Of a stretch of DNA of 64,000 nt, positions 21,891 through 34,108 are shown piece by piece; the stretch's first letter is position 1, and each line of letters begins with the position of its first letter. Position numbers and translations under genes: made by a program. The stretch comes from Coriaria nepalensis. Lineage: Eukaryota; Streptophyta; Magnoliopsida; Cucurbitales; Coriariaceae. Under the pieces are notes generated by a model. It saw nothing but the letters and a program-made list of their open reading frames with translations. It was not told where the DNA came from and searched no databases. The DNA is taken from assembly GCA_027186245.1 (NCBI GenBank), contig CP114481.1:23405501-23469500 (forward strand), read 5' to 3'.

Positions 21891-24800
21891 ACGTTTAAAG
21901 GCCGAATTTCGTTCGAAGTAATTTAGAATGATTTAATGACTAAAAGAGACACAATACTATGACTTTAAGGCTAAAAAAATGCATAGTCGCTTTCAATAGA
22001 TCAATTACAAGTTATGCATGAAAGTCGTGTCTTAAATGCTAAAATAGAATTGGTTCGAAGTGCTTTCAAACAATTTAATGATATGAAAAGACTGAATGAT
22101 ATGCTTTTTAAGTCTAAAATAATGCATTGTTGTCTTCAATAGATTAATTGCAAGTTATGTAAGAAAATCATGTTTGAAGGGTGACAACAAAATTCGTTTG
22201 AATTAATTTAAAATGATTTATTAACTAGAAGAGACTCAGTGACATGACTTTAAGGCTAAACAAATGCATTATTGCCTTCAGTAGATCAACTGCAAGTTCT
22301 ACACGAAAGTCATGTTTAAAGGCCAAATTTCATTGGAAGTAATTTAGAATGATTTAATGACTAAAAGACACGCAATAATATGACTTTTAGGCTAAAAATA
22401 TGCATAGGTGCCTTCAATAGTTCAATTGCAACTTATGCATGAAATTCGTGTCTTAAATGTAAAAATAGAATTGGTTCGAAGTGTTTTCAAACAATTTAAT
22501 AATATGAAAAGATTGAATGATATGCTTTTTAAGATGAAAATAATGCATTGTTGTCTTCAATAGATTATTTCCAAGGTATGTAAGAAAATCATGTTTGATG
22601 GGCGAAAATAAAATTCGTTCGAATAAATTTAGAATGATTTATTGACTAGAAGAGACTCAGTGACATGACTTTAAGGCTAAACAAATGCATTGTTGCCTTC
22701 AATAGATTAACTGCAAGTTATGCACGAAAGTCATGTTTAAAGGCCGAATTCGTTCGAAGCGATTTAGAATGATTTAATAACTAAAAGAGACGCAATAACA
22801 TGACTTTAAGGCTAGAAAAATGCATAGTTGCCTTCAATAGATCAATTGCAAGTTATGCATGAAACTCGTGTTTTAAATGCAAATATAGAATTGGTTCAAA
22901 GTGCTTTCAAACAATTTAATGATATGAAAAGACTGAATGATATGCTTTTTAAGGCTAAAATAATGCATTGTTGTCTTCAATAGATTAATTGCAAGTTATG
23001 TAAGAAAATCATGTTTGAAGGGCCAAAATAAAATTCATTCGAATAAATTTAGAATGATTTATTGACTAGAACAGACTCAGTGACATGACTTTAAGGCTAA
23101 ACAAATGCATTGTTGCCTTTAGTAGATCAACTGCAAGTTATGCACGAAAGTCGTGTTTCAAGGCCGAATTTCGTTCGAAGTAATTTAGAATGATTTAATG
23201 ACTAAAAGAGACGCAATACTATGACTTTAAGGCTAAAAAAATGCATAGTTGGTTTCAAGAGATCAATTACAAGTTATGCATGAAAGTCGTGTGTTAAATG
23301 CAAAAATAGAATTGGTTCGAAGTGCTTTCAAACAAATTAATGATATGAAAAGACTGAATGATATGCTTTTTAAGACTAAAATAATGCATCGTTGTCTTCA
23401 ATAGATTAATTGCAAGTTATGTAAGAAAATCATATTTGAAGGGCGAAAATAAAATTCATTTGAATTAATTTAAAATGATTTATTGACTAGAAGAGACTTA
23501 GTAACATGACTTTAAGGCTAAACAAATGCATTGTTGCCTTCAATAGATTAACTGCAAGTTATGCACAAAAGTCATGTTTAAAGGCCGAATTTCGTTCGAA
23601 TCGATTTAGAATGATTTAATAACTAAAAGAGACGCAATAACATGACTTTAAGGCTAGAAAAATGCATAGTTGCCTTCAATAGATCAATTGCAAGTTATGC
23701 ATGAAACTCGTGTTTTAAATGCAAAAATAGAATTGGTTCAAAGTGCTTTCAAACAATTTAATGATATGAAAAGACTGAATGATTTGCTTTTTAAGACTAA
23801 AATAATGCATTATCGTTTTCAATGGATTAATTGCAAGTTATGTAAGAAAATCATGTTTGAAGGGTGAAAGTAAAATTCGTTTGAATTAATTTAGAATGAT
23901 TTATTGACTAGAAGAGACTCAGTGACATGACTTTAAGCCTAAACAAATGCATTATTGCCTTCAGTAGATCAACTGCAAGTTCTGCACGAAAGTCATGTTT
24001 AAAGGCCAAATTTCGTTGGAAGTAATTTAGAATGATTTAATGACTAAAAGAGACACAATAATATGACTTTTAGGCTAAAAATATGCATAGTTGCCTTCAA
24101 TAGTTCAATTGCAACTTATGCATGAAAGTCGTGTCTTCAATGTAAAAATAGAATTGGTTCGAAGTGTTTTCAAACAATTTAATGATATAAAAAGGCTGAA
24201 TGATATGCTTTTTAAGACGAAAATAATGCATTATTGCCTTCAATAGATTATTTGCAAGTTATGTAAGAAAATCATGTTTGAAGGGCGAAAATAGAATTTG
24301 TCGAATTAATTTAGAATGATTTATTGACTAGAACAGACTCATTGACATGACTTTAAGGCTAAAAAATGCATTGTTGCCTTCAATAGATTAACTGCAAGTT
24401 ATGCACGAAAGTCATGTTTAAAGGCCGAATTTCGTTCGAAGCGATTGAGAATGATTTAATGACTAAAAGAGACGCAATAATATGATTTTAAGGCTAAAAA
24501 AATGCATAGTTGTCTTCAATAGATCAATTGCAACTTATGCATGAAAGTCGTGTCTTAAATGCAAAAATAGAATTGGTTCGAAGTGCTTTCAAACAATTTA
24601 ATGATATAAAAAGACGGAATGATATGCTTTTTAAGGGTAAAATAATGCATTGTTGTCTTCAATAGATTAATTGCAAGTTTTGTGAGAAAATCATGTTTGA
24701 AGGGTGAAAATAAACTTCGTTTGAATAAATTTAGAATGATTTATTGACTAGAAGAGACTCTGTAACATAACTTTAAGCCTAAACAAATGCACTGTTGCCT

Positions 24801-25829
24801 TCAGTAGATCAACTCCAAGTTATGCACGAAAGTCATGTTTAAAGGCCGAATTTCATTGGAAGTAATTTAGAATGATTCAATGACTAAACGAGACGCAATA
24901 ATATGACTTTTAGGCTAAAAAAATGCATAGTTGCCTTCAATAGATCAATTGCAAGTTATGCATGAAACTCGTGTTTTAAATGCAAAAATAGAATTAGTTC
25001 GTAGTCCTTTCAAACAATTTAATGATATGAAAAGACTGAACGATATGCTTTTTAAGACTAATATAATGCATTGTTGTCTTCAATTGATTAATTGCAAGTT
25101 ATGTAAGAAAATCATATTTGAAGCGCGAAAATAAAATTCGTTTGAATTAATTTAAAATGATTTATTGACTAGAAGAGACTTAGTAACATGACTTTAAGGC
25201 TAAACAAATGCATTGTTGCCTTCAATAGATTAACTGGAAGTTATGTACGAAAGTCATATTTAAAGGCCGAATTTCATTCGAAGCGATTTAGAATGATTTA
25301 ATAACTAAATGAGACGCAATAACATGACTTTAAGGCTAGAAAAATGCATAGTTGCCTTCAATAGATCAATTGCATGTTATGCATGAAACTCGTGTTTTAA
25401 ATGCAAACATAGAATTGGTTCAAAGAGCTTTCAAACAATTTAATGATATGAAAAGACTGAATGATTTGCTTTTTAAGACTAAAATAATGCATTGTCGTTT
25501 TCAATGGATTAATTGCAAGTTATGTAAGAAAATCATGTTTGAAGGGTGAAAGTAAAATTCGTTTGAATTAATTTAGAATGATTTATTGACTAGAAGAGAC
25601 TCAGTGATATGATTTTAAGGCTAAACAAATGCATTATTGCCTTCAGTAGATCAACTACAAGTTATGCACGAAGGTCGTGTTTAAAGGCCGAATTTCGTTC
25701 GAAGTAATTTAGAATGATTTAATGACTAAAAGAGACGCAATACTATGACTTTAAGGCTAAAAAAATGCATAGTTGCCTTCAATAGATCAATTATGAGTTA
25801 TGCATGAAAGTCGTGTCTTAAATGCAAAA

Positions 25830-26114
25830 ATAGAATTGGTTCGAAGTGTTTTCAAACAATTTAATGATATGAAAAGACTGAATGATGTGCTTTTGAAGAC
25901 TAATATAATGTATTGTTGTCTTCAATAGATTAATTGCAAGTTATGTAAGAAAATCATGTTTGAAGGGCGAAAATAAAATTCGTTTGAATTAATTTAGAAT
26001 GATTTAATAACTAAATGAGACGCAATAACATGACTTTAAGGCTAGAAAAATGCATAGTTGCCTTCAATAGATCAATTGCATGTTATGCATGAAACTCGTG
26101 TTTTAAATGCAAAC
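25830..26114 (+). repeat. 285-bp dimer, B/C fusion with early junction
   Basis: The A subunit is followed by a B start (TTCGTTTGAATTAATTTAG) that passes into C within AATTTAGAATGATTTA and continues ATAACTAAATGAGACG. The C part and the next A (AACATAGAATTGGTTC, AAAGAGCTTTC) match the unit boundary at 25300-25450. So the fusion joins this A to a copy of the upstream C, about 0.7 kb away. Confidence 0.85.
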
Positions 26115-29100
26115 ATAGAATTGGTTCAAAGAGCTTTCAAACAATTTAATGATATGAAAAGACTGAATGATTTGCTTTTTAAGACGAAAATAATGCATTG
26201 TTGTCTTCAATAGATTAATTGCAAGTTATGTAAGAAAATCATGTTTGAAGGGCGAACATAAAATTCGTTTGAATTAATTTAGAATGATTTATTGACTAGA
26301 AGAGACTCAATGACATGACTTTAAGGCTAAACAAATGCATTGTTGCCTTCAGTAGATCAACTGCAACTTATGTTCGAAAGTCATGTTTAAAGGCCGAATT
26401 TCGTTCGAAGTAATTTAGAATGATTTAATGACTAAAAGAGACGCAATACTATGACTTTAAGGCTAAAAAAATGCATAGTTGCCTTCAATAGATCGATTAC
26501 AAGTTATGCATGAAAGTCGTGTCTTAAATGCAAAAATAGAATTGGGTCGAAGTGTTTTCAAACAATTTAATGATATGAAAAGACTAAATGATATGCTTTT
26601 TAAGACTAATATAATGCATTGTTGTCTTCAATTGATTAATTGCAAGTTATGTTAGAAAATCATATTTGAAGGGCGAAAATAAAATTCGTCTGAATTAATT
26701 TAAAATGATTTATTGACTAGAAGGGACTCAGTAACATGACTTTAGGGCTAAACAAATATATTGTTGCCTTCAATAGATTAACTGCAAGTTATGCACGAAA
26801 GTCATGTTTAAAGGCCGAATTTTGTTCGAAGCAATTTGGAATGATTTAATGACTAAAAGAGACGCAATAATATGATTTTAACGCTAAAAAAATACATGGT
26901 TGCCATCAATAGATTAATTGCAACTTATGCATGAAAGTCGTGTCTTAAATGCAAAAATAGAATTGGTTCCAAGTGCTTTCAAACAATTTGATGATATGAA
27001 AAGACTGAATGATATGCTTTTTAAGTCTAAAATAATGCATTGTTGTCTTCAATATATTAATTGCAAGTTATGTAAGAAAATCATCTTTGAAGGGTGAAAA
27101 TAAAATTCGTTTGTATTAATTTAGAATCATTTATTGACTAGAAGAGACTCAGTGACATGACTTTAAGGCTAAACAAATGCATTATTGCCTTCAGTAGATC
27201 AACTGCAAGTTCTGCACGAAAGTCATGTTTAAAGGCCAAATTTCGTTGGAAGTAATTTAGAATGATTTAATGACTGAAAGAGATGCAACAATATGACTTT
27301 TAGGCTAAAAATATGCATAGTTGCCTTCAATAGTTCAATTGCAACTTATGCATGAAAGTTGTGTCTTAAATGTAAAAATAGAATTGGTTAGAAGTGTTTT
27401 CAAACAATTTAATGATATGAAAAGACTGAATGATATGCTTTTTAAGAAGAAAATAATGCTTTGTTGTCTTCAGTAGATTAATTGCAAGTTATCTAAGAAA
27501 ATCATGTTTGATGGGCGAAAATAAAATTCGTTCGAATAAATTTAGAGTGATTTATTGACTAGAAGAGACTAAGTAACATGACTTTACGGCTCAACAAATG
27601 CATTGTTGCCTTCAGTAGATCAACTGTAGGTTATGCATGAAAGTCATGTTTAAAGGCTGAATTTCGTTCGAAGCGATTTAGAATGATTTAATGACTAAAA
27701 GAGACGCAATAATATGATTTTAAGGCTAAAAAAATGCATTGTTGCCTTCAATAGATGAATTGCAACTTATGCATAAAAGTCGTGTCTTAAATGCAAAAAT
27801 AGAATTGGTTCGAAGTGCTTTCAAACAATTTAATGATATAAAAAGACTGAATGATATGCTTTTTAAGTCTAAAATAAAGCATTGTTGTCTTCAACAGATT
27901 AATTGCAAGTTATGTACGAAAATCATGTTTGAAGGGCGAAAATAAAATTCGTTCGAATTAATTTAGAATGATTTATTGACTAGAAGTGACTCAGTGACAT
28001 GACTTTAAGGCTAAACAAATGCATTACTGCCTTTAGAAGATCAACTGCAAGTTATGCCCCAAAGTCATGTTTAAAAGCCGAATTTCGTTCGAAGTAATTT
28101 AGAATGATTTAATGACTAAAAAAGACGCAATACTATGACTTTAAGGCTATAAAAATGCATAGTTGCCTTCAATAGATCAATTACAAGTTATACATGAAAG
28201 TCGTATCTTAAATGCAAAAATATAATTGGTTCGTAGTGTTTTCAAACAATTTAATGATATGAAAAGACTGAATGATGTGCTTTTGAAGACTAATATAATG
28301 TATTGTTGTCTTCAATAGATTAATTGCAAGTTATGTAAGAAAATCATGTTTGAAGGGCGAAAATAAAATTCGTTTGAATTAATTTAGAATGATTTATTGA
28401 CTAAAAGAGACTCAGTGACATGACTTTAAGGTTAAACAAATGCATTGTTGCCTTCAGTGGATCAACTGCAAGTTATGCATGAAAGTCATGTTTAAAGGCC
28501 GAATTTCGTTCGAAGTAATTTAGTATGATTTAATGACTGAAAGAGACGCAATACTATGGCTTTAAGGCTAAAAAAATGCATAGTTGCCTTCAATAGATCA
28601 ATTACAAGTTATGCATGAAAGTCGTGTCCTAAATGCAAAAATAGAAGTGGTTAGAAATGCTTTCAAACAATTTAACGATATGAAAAGACTGAATGATATT
28701 CTTTTTAAGACTAATATAATGCATTGTTGTCTTCAATAGACTAATTGCAAGTTATGTAAGAAAATCATGTTTGAAGGGCGAAAATAGAATTTGTCGAATT
28801 AATTTACAATGATTTATTTACTAGAAAAGACTCAGTGACATGACCTTAAGGCTAAACAAATGCATTGTTGCCTTCAATAGATTAAGTGCAAGTTATGCAT
28901 GAAAGTCTTGTTTAGAGGCCGAATTTTGTTCGAAGCGATTTAGAATGATTTAATGACTAAAAGAGATGGAATATTATGATTTTAAGGCTAAAAAAATGCA
29001 TGGTTGCCATCAATAGATCAATTGCAACTTATGCATGAAAGTCGTGTCTCAAATGCAAAAATAGAATTGGTTCGAAGTGCTTTCAAACAATTTAATGATA

Positions 29101-29902
29101 TAAAAAGACTGAATGATATGCTTTTTAAGTCTAAAATAAAGCATTGTTGTCTTCAATAGATTAATTGTAAGTTATGCAAGAAAATAATGTTTGAAGGGCG
29201 AAAATAAAATTCGTTCGAATAAATTTAGAATGATTTATTGACTAGAAGAAACTCAGTGACATGACTTTAAGGGTAAACAAATGCATTGTTGCCTTCAGTA
29301 GATCAACTGCAAGTTATGCACGAAAGTCATGTTTAAAGGCAGAATTTCGTTGGAAGTAATTTAGAATGATTTAATGACTAAAAGAGACGCAATAATATGA
29401 CTTTTAGGCTAAAAAAATGCATAGTTGCCTTCAATAGATCAATTGCAACTTATGCATGAAAGTAGTGTCTTAAATGCAAAAATAGAATTGGTTGGAAGTG
29501 CTTTCAAACAATTTGATGATATGAAAAGACTGAATGATATACTTTTTAAGGCTAAAATAATGCATTCTTGTCTTCAATAGATTAATTGTAAGTTATGCAG
29601 GAAAATAATGTTTGAAGGGCGAAAATAAAATTCGTTCGAATAAATTTAGAATGATTTATTGACTAGAAGGGACTCAGTAACTTGACTTTAAGCCTAAACA
29701 AATGCATTGTTGCCTTTAGTACATCAATTGCAAGTTATGCACGAAAGTCATGTTTAAAGGTTGAATTTCATTGGAAGTAATTTAGAATGATTTAACGACT
29801 AAAAGAGACGCAACAATATGATTTTAAGGCTAAAAAAATGCATAGTTGCCTTCAATAGATCAATTGCAACTTATGCATGAAAGTCGTGTCTTAAATGCAA
29901 AA

Positions 29903-32571
29903 AAAGAATTGGTTCGAAGTGCTTTCTAAGAATTTGATGATATGAAAAGTCTGAATGATATACTGTTTAAGGCTAAAATAATGAATTGTTGTCTTCAATA
30001 GATTAATTGCATGTTATGCAAGAAAATCATGTTTGAAAGGCGAAAAAAAAATTTGTTCGAATAAATTTTGAATGATTTATTGATTAGAAGAGACTCAGTG
30101 ACATGACTTTAAGGCTAAACAAATGCATTGTTGCCTTTAGTAGATTAACTGCGAGTGATGCACGAAAGTCATGTTTAAAGGCCGAATTTCGTTCGAAGCG
30201 ATTTATAATGATTTAATGACTAAAAGAGACGCAATAATATGATTTTAAGGCTAAAAAAATGCATGGTTGCCTTCAATAGATGAATTGCAACTTATGCATG
30301 AAAGTCGTGTCTTAAATGCAAATATAGAATTGGTTCGAAGTGCTTTCAAACAATTTGATAATATGAAAAGACTGAATGATATACTTTTTAAGGCCAAAAT
30401 AATGCATTGTTGTCTTCAATAGATTAATTGTAAGTTATGCAAGAAAATAATGTTGGAAGGGCGAAAGTAAAATTCGTTCGAATAAATTTAGAATGATTTA
30501 TTGACTAGAAGAGACTCAGTAACATGACTTTAAGCCTAAACAAATGCATTGTTGGCTTAAGTACATCAATTGCAAGTTATGCACGAAAGTCATGTTTAAA
30601 GGTTGAATTTCATTGGAAGTAATTTAGAATGATTTAATGACTAAAAGAGATGCAATAATATGACTTTTAGGCTAAAAAAATGAATAGTTGCCTTCAATAG
30701 ATCAATTGCAAGTTATGCATGAAACTCGTGTTTTAAAGGCAAAAACAGAATTGGTTCGTAGTGCTTTCAAACAATTTAATGATATGAAAAGACTGAATGA
30801 TATGCTTTTTAAGTCTAAAATAATGCATTGTTGTCTTCAATAGATTAATTGCAAGTTCTGTAAGAAAATCATGTTAGAAGGGCGAAAATAAAGTTCGTTC
30901 GAATAAATTTAGAATGATTTATTGACTAGAAAAGACTCAGTAACATGACTTTAAGCCTAAACAATTGCATTGTTGCCTTCATTGGATCAACTGCAGGTTA
31001 TGCATGAAAGTCATGTTTAAAGGCTGAATTTCGTTTGAAGCGATTTAGAATGATTTAACGACTAAAAGAGACGCAATAATATGATTTTAAGGCTAAAAAA
31101 ATGCATAGTTGCCTTCAATAGATCAATCGCACCTTATGCATGAAAGTCGTGTCTTCAATGCAAAAAAAGAATTGGTTCGAAGTGCTTTCTAACAATTTGA
31201 TGATATGAAAAGACTGAATGATATACTTTTTAAGGCTAAAATAATGAATTCTTGTCTTCAATAGATTAATTGCATGTTATGCAAGAAAATCATGTTTGAA
31301 GGGCGAAAATAAAATTTGTTCGAATAAATTTTGAATGATTTGTTGATTAGAAGGGACTCAGTGACATGACTTTAAGGCTAAACAAATGCATTGTTGCCTT
31401 CATTGGATCAACTACCTGTTATGCACGAAAGTCATGTTTAAAGGCTGAATTTCGTTGGAAGTAATTTAGAATGATTTAACGACTAAAAGAGACGCAATAA
31501 TATGATTTTAAGGCTAAAAAAATGCATAGTTGCCTTCAATAGATCAATTGCAACTTATGCATGAAAGTCGTGTCTTAAATGCAAAAAAAGAATTGGTTCG
31601 AAGTGCTTTCTAAGAATTTGATGATATGAAAAGTCTGAATGATATACTGTTTAAAGCTAAAATAATGAATTGTTGTCTTCAATAGATTAATTGCAAGTTA
31701 TGCAAGAAAATTATGTTTAAAGGGCGAAAATAAAATTTGTTTGAATAAATTTTGAATGATTTATTGATTAGAAGAGACTCAGTGACATGACTTTAAGGCT
31801 AAACAAATGCATTGTTGCCTTTAGTAGATTAACTGCAAGTGATGCACGAAAGTCATGTTTAAAGGCCGAATTTCGTTCGAAGTGATTTATAATAATTTAA
31901 TGACTAAAAGAGACGCAATAATATGATTTTAAGGCTAAAAAAATGCATAGTTGCCTTGAATTGATCAATTACAAGTTACGCATTAAAGTCGTGTCTTAAA
32001 TGCAAAAGTAGAATTGGTTCAAAGTGTTTTCAAACAATTTAATGATATGAAAAGACTGAATGATATGCTTTTTAAGGCTAAAATAATGCATTGTTGTCTT
32101 CAATAGATTAATTGCAAGTTATGCATGAAAGTCGTGTCTTAAATGCATATATAGAATTGGTTCTAAGTGCTTTCAAACAATTTGATGATATGAAAAGACT
32201 GAATGATATACTTTTTAAGGCCAAAATAATGCATTGTTGTCTTCCATAGATTAATTGTAAGTTATGCAAGAAAATAATGTTGGAAGGGCGAAAATAAAAT
32301 TCGTTCGAATAAATTTAGAATGATTTATTGATTAGAAGAGACTCAGTAACATGACTTTAAGCCTAAATAAATGCATTGTTGCCTTCAGTAGATCAACTAC
32401 ATGTTACGCACGAAAGTCATGTTTAAAGGCTGAATTTCGTTGGAAGTAATTTAGAATGATTTAACGACTAAAAGAGACGCAATAATATGATTTTAAGGCT
32501 AAAAAAATGCATAGTTGCCTTGAATAGATCAATTGCAACTTATGCATGAAAGTCATGTCGTAAATGCAAAA
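29903..32571. repeat. 4-unit HOR (1684 bp), second copy interrupted by a 143-bp unit
   Basis: Unit 31587 repeats unit 29903 at 1684 bp: both have AAAAAAAGAATTGG, CTTTCTAAGAATTTG, GAAAAGTCTGAATG, TATACTGTTTAA and AAATTTTGAATGATTTATTG. Unit 32151 repeats unit 30324 (AATATAG/ATATATAG start, GGCCAAAATAATG, AATAATGTTGGAAGGGCG) at 1827 bp, which is 1684 + 143. The extra 143 bp is the single-subunit unit at 32008. The copy is not continued past about 32570. Confidence 0.78.
32008..32150 (+). repeat. 143-bp single-subunit unit (A/C fusion)
   Basis: This A subunit runs to CTTCAATAGATTAATTGC and AAGTTATG, then continues as C (CATGAAAGTCGTGTCTTAAA) straight into the next A at 32151. All of B and most of C are absent, leaving a 143-bp unit, the only one of its kind seen. 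The junction is within the shared TGCAAGTTATG. Confidence 0.87.
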
Positions 32572-33833
32572 AAAGAATTGGTTCAAAGTGCTTTCAAACA
32601 ATTTGATGATATGAAAAGACTGAATGATATACTTTTTAAGGCTAAAATAATGAATTGTTGTCTTCAATAGATTAATTGCAAGTTATACAAGAAAATCATG
32701 TTTGAAGGGCGAAAATAAAATTCGTTCGAATAAATTTAGAATGATTTATTGACAAGAAGAAACTCAGTGACATGACTTTAAGGCAAAACAAATGCATTGT
32801 TGCCTTCAGTAGATCAACTGCAAGTTATGCACGAAAGTCATGTTTAAAGGCTGAATTTCGTTGGAAGTAATTTAGAATGATTTAATGACTAAAAGAGACG
32901 CAATAATATGACTTTTAGGCTAAAAAAATGCATAGTTGCCCTCAATAGATCAATTGCAACTTATGCATGAAAGTAGTGTCTTAAATGCAAAAATAGAATT
33001 GGTTCGAAGTGCTTTCTAACAATTTGATGATATGAAAAGACTGAATGATATACTTTTTAAGGCTAAAATAATGCATTGTTGTCTTCAATAGATTAATTGC
33101 AAGTTATACAAGAAAATCATGTTTGAAGGGCGAAAATAAAATTCGTTCGAATAAATTTAGAATGATTTATTGACAAGAAGAAACTCTGTGACATGACTTT
33201 AAGGCAAAACAAATGCATTGTTGCCTTCAGTAGATCAACTGCAAGTTATGCACGAAAGTCATGTTTAAAGACCGAATTTTGTTCGAAGTAATTTAGAATG
33301 AATTAATGACTAAAAGAGACGCAATAATATGACTTTTAGGCTAACAAAATGCAGAGTTGCCTTCAATAGATCAATTGCAACTTATGCATGAAAGTCGTGT
33401 CTTAAATGCAAAAATAGAATTGGTTCGAAGTGTTTTCAAAGAATTTAATGATATGAAAAGACTGAATGATATGTTTCTTAAGACTAAAGAATGCATTGTT
33501 GTCTTCAATAGGTTAATTGCAAAATATGTAATAAAATCATGATTGAAGGGCAAAAATAGAATTCATTCGAATTAATTTAGAATGATTTAATGATAGGGAG
33601 GGACTCAATGAAATGATTTTAAGGCAAAACAAATGCATTGTTGCTTCCAATAGATCAACTGCAAGTGATGCACAAAAGTCATTTTTAAAGACCGAATTTT
33701 GTTCAAAGTTATTTAGAATGATTTAATGACTAAAAGAGACGCAGTAATATGACTTTAAGGATAAAAAAATGCATAGTTGCCTTCAATAGGTCAATTAAAA
33801 TTTATGCCTGAAAGTCGTGTCTTAAATGCAAAA

Positions 33834-34108
33834 ATAGCAATGGTTCGAAGTGCTTTCAAACAATTTACTGAAATGAAAAGACTGAATAAAATGCTTTTTA
33901 TGGCTAAAATAATGCATTGTTGTCTTCAATAGATTAATTGCAAGTTATGCAAGAATGTGATGTTTAAAGACCGAATTTCGTTCGAAGTGATTTAGAATGA
34001 TTTAGAGACTAAAAGAGACGCAATAATATGATTTTAAGGCTAAAAAAATGCACGGTTGCCTTCAAAAGATCAATTGCAACTTATGCATTAAAGTCGTGTC
34101 TTGCAAAA
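33834..34108 (+). repeat. 275-bp dimer, A/B fusion
   Basis: A runs to GATTAATTGCAAGTTATG, then becomes B with CAAGAATGTGATGTTTAAAG and CCGAATTTCG, followed by a complete C. About 142 bp is missing, and a further 4 bases are lost near 34101 (TCTTGCAAAAA for TCTTAAATGCAAAAA). Its neighbours on both sides resemble those of the dimers at 37758 and 39720, so it belongs to the same lineage but is more diverged. Confidence 0.85.

Larger units (their letters stand above)
13048..22043. repeat. Domain 3: trimers interspersed with B/C-fusion dimers
   Basis: Units start at 13048, 13468, 13753, 14174, 14595, 14880, 15300, 15721, 16006, 16426, 16847, 17267, 17552, 17973, 18393, 18814, 19235, 19655, 20076, 20497, 20782, 21203 and 21623. 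Five of these are 285-bp dimers (13468, 14595, 15721, 17267, 20497). C subunits often carry GATTATCAGGC. Units after four of the dimers share GTGCGTTCAAAC-like A starts (14883 region more diverged) and TAATACATTGTTG. Units 18814 and 19235 are very similar neighbours. There is no single HOR period; offsets of 1126, 1546 and 3230 bp link the dimer-containing blocks. Confidence 0.85.
22044..33413. repeat. Domain 4: mostly plain trimers, diverged
   Basis: Units start at 22044, 22465, 22885, 23306, 23727, 24148, 24567, 24988, 25409, 25830, 26115, 26536, 26957, 27378, 27799, 28220, 28641, 29061, 29482, 29903, 30324, 30745, 31166, 31587, 32008, 32151, 32572 and 32993. Neighbouring units differ more than elsewhere. 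Markers include GAATTAATTTAGAATGATTT in B, TGAAACTCGTGTTTTAAATG at C ends, ATTATCG/ATTGTCG with TTTTCAATGGATT in A (23727, 25409) and TTTGATGATATGAAAAG in A from 29482 on. One dimer (25830) and one single-subunit unit (32008) interrupt the trimers. Confidence 0.85.

Noticed and set aside
16790..27945. Plus-strand open frames of 65-68 codons at 16790, 17916, 21146, 23670, 24931, 25352 and 27739, plus a 61-codon frame at 33357.
   Set aside because: They all lie at the same place in the repeat (end of C through A) and encode near-identical peptides only because a recurrent TAG in TTCAATAGAT is mutated in those copies. There is no start signal, no codon bias and no extension beyond one subunit.
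7115..33553. Minus-strand open frames at 7115-7315, 12163-12363, 32461-32667 and 33371-33553.
   Set aside because: They are repeats of the same satellite position read backwards. The first two are identical because they are partners in the 5048-bp HOR, not because a protein is conserved.
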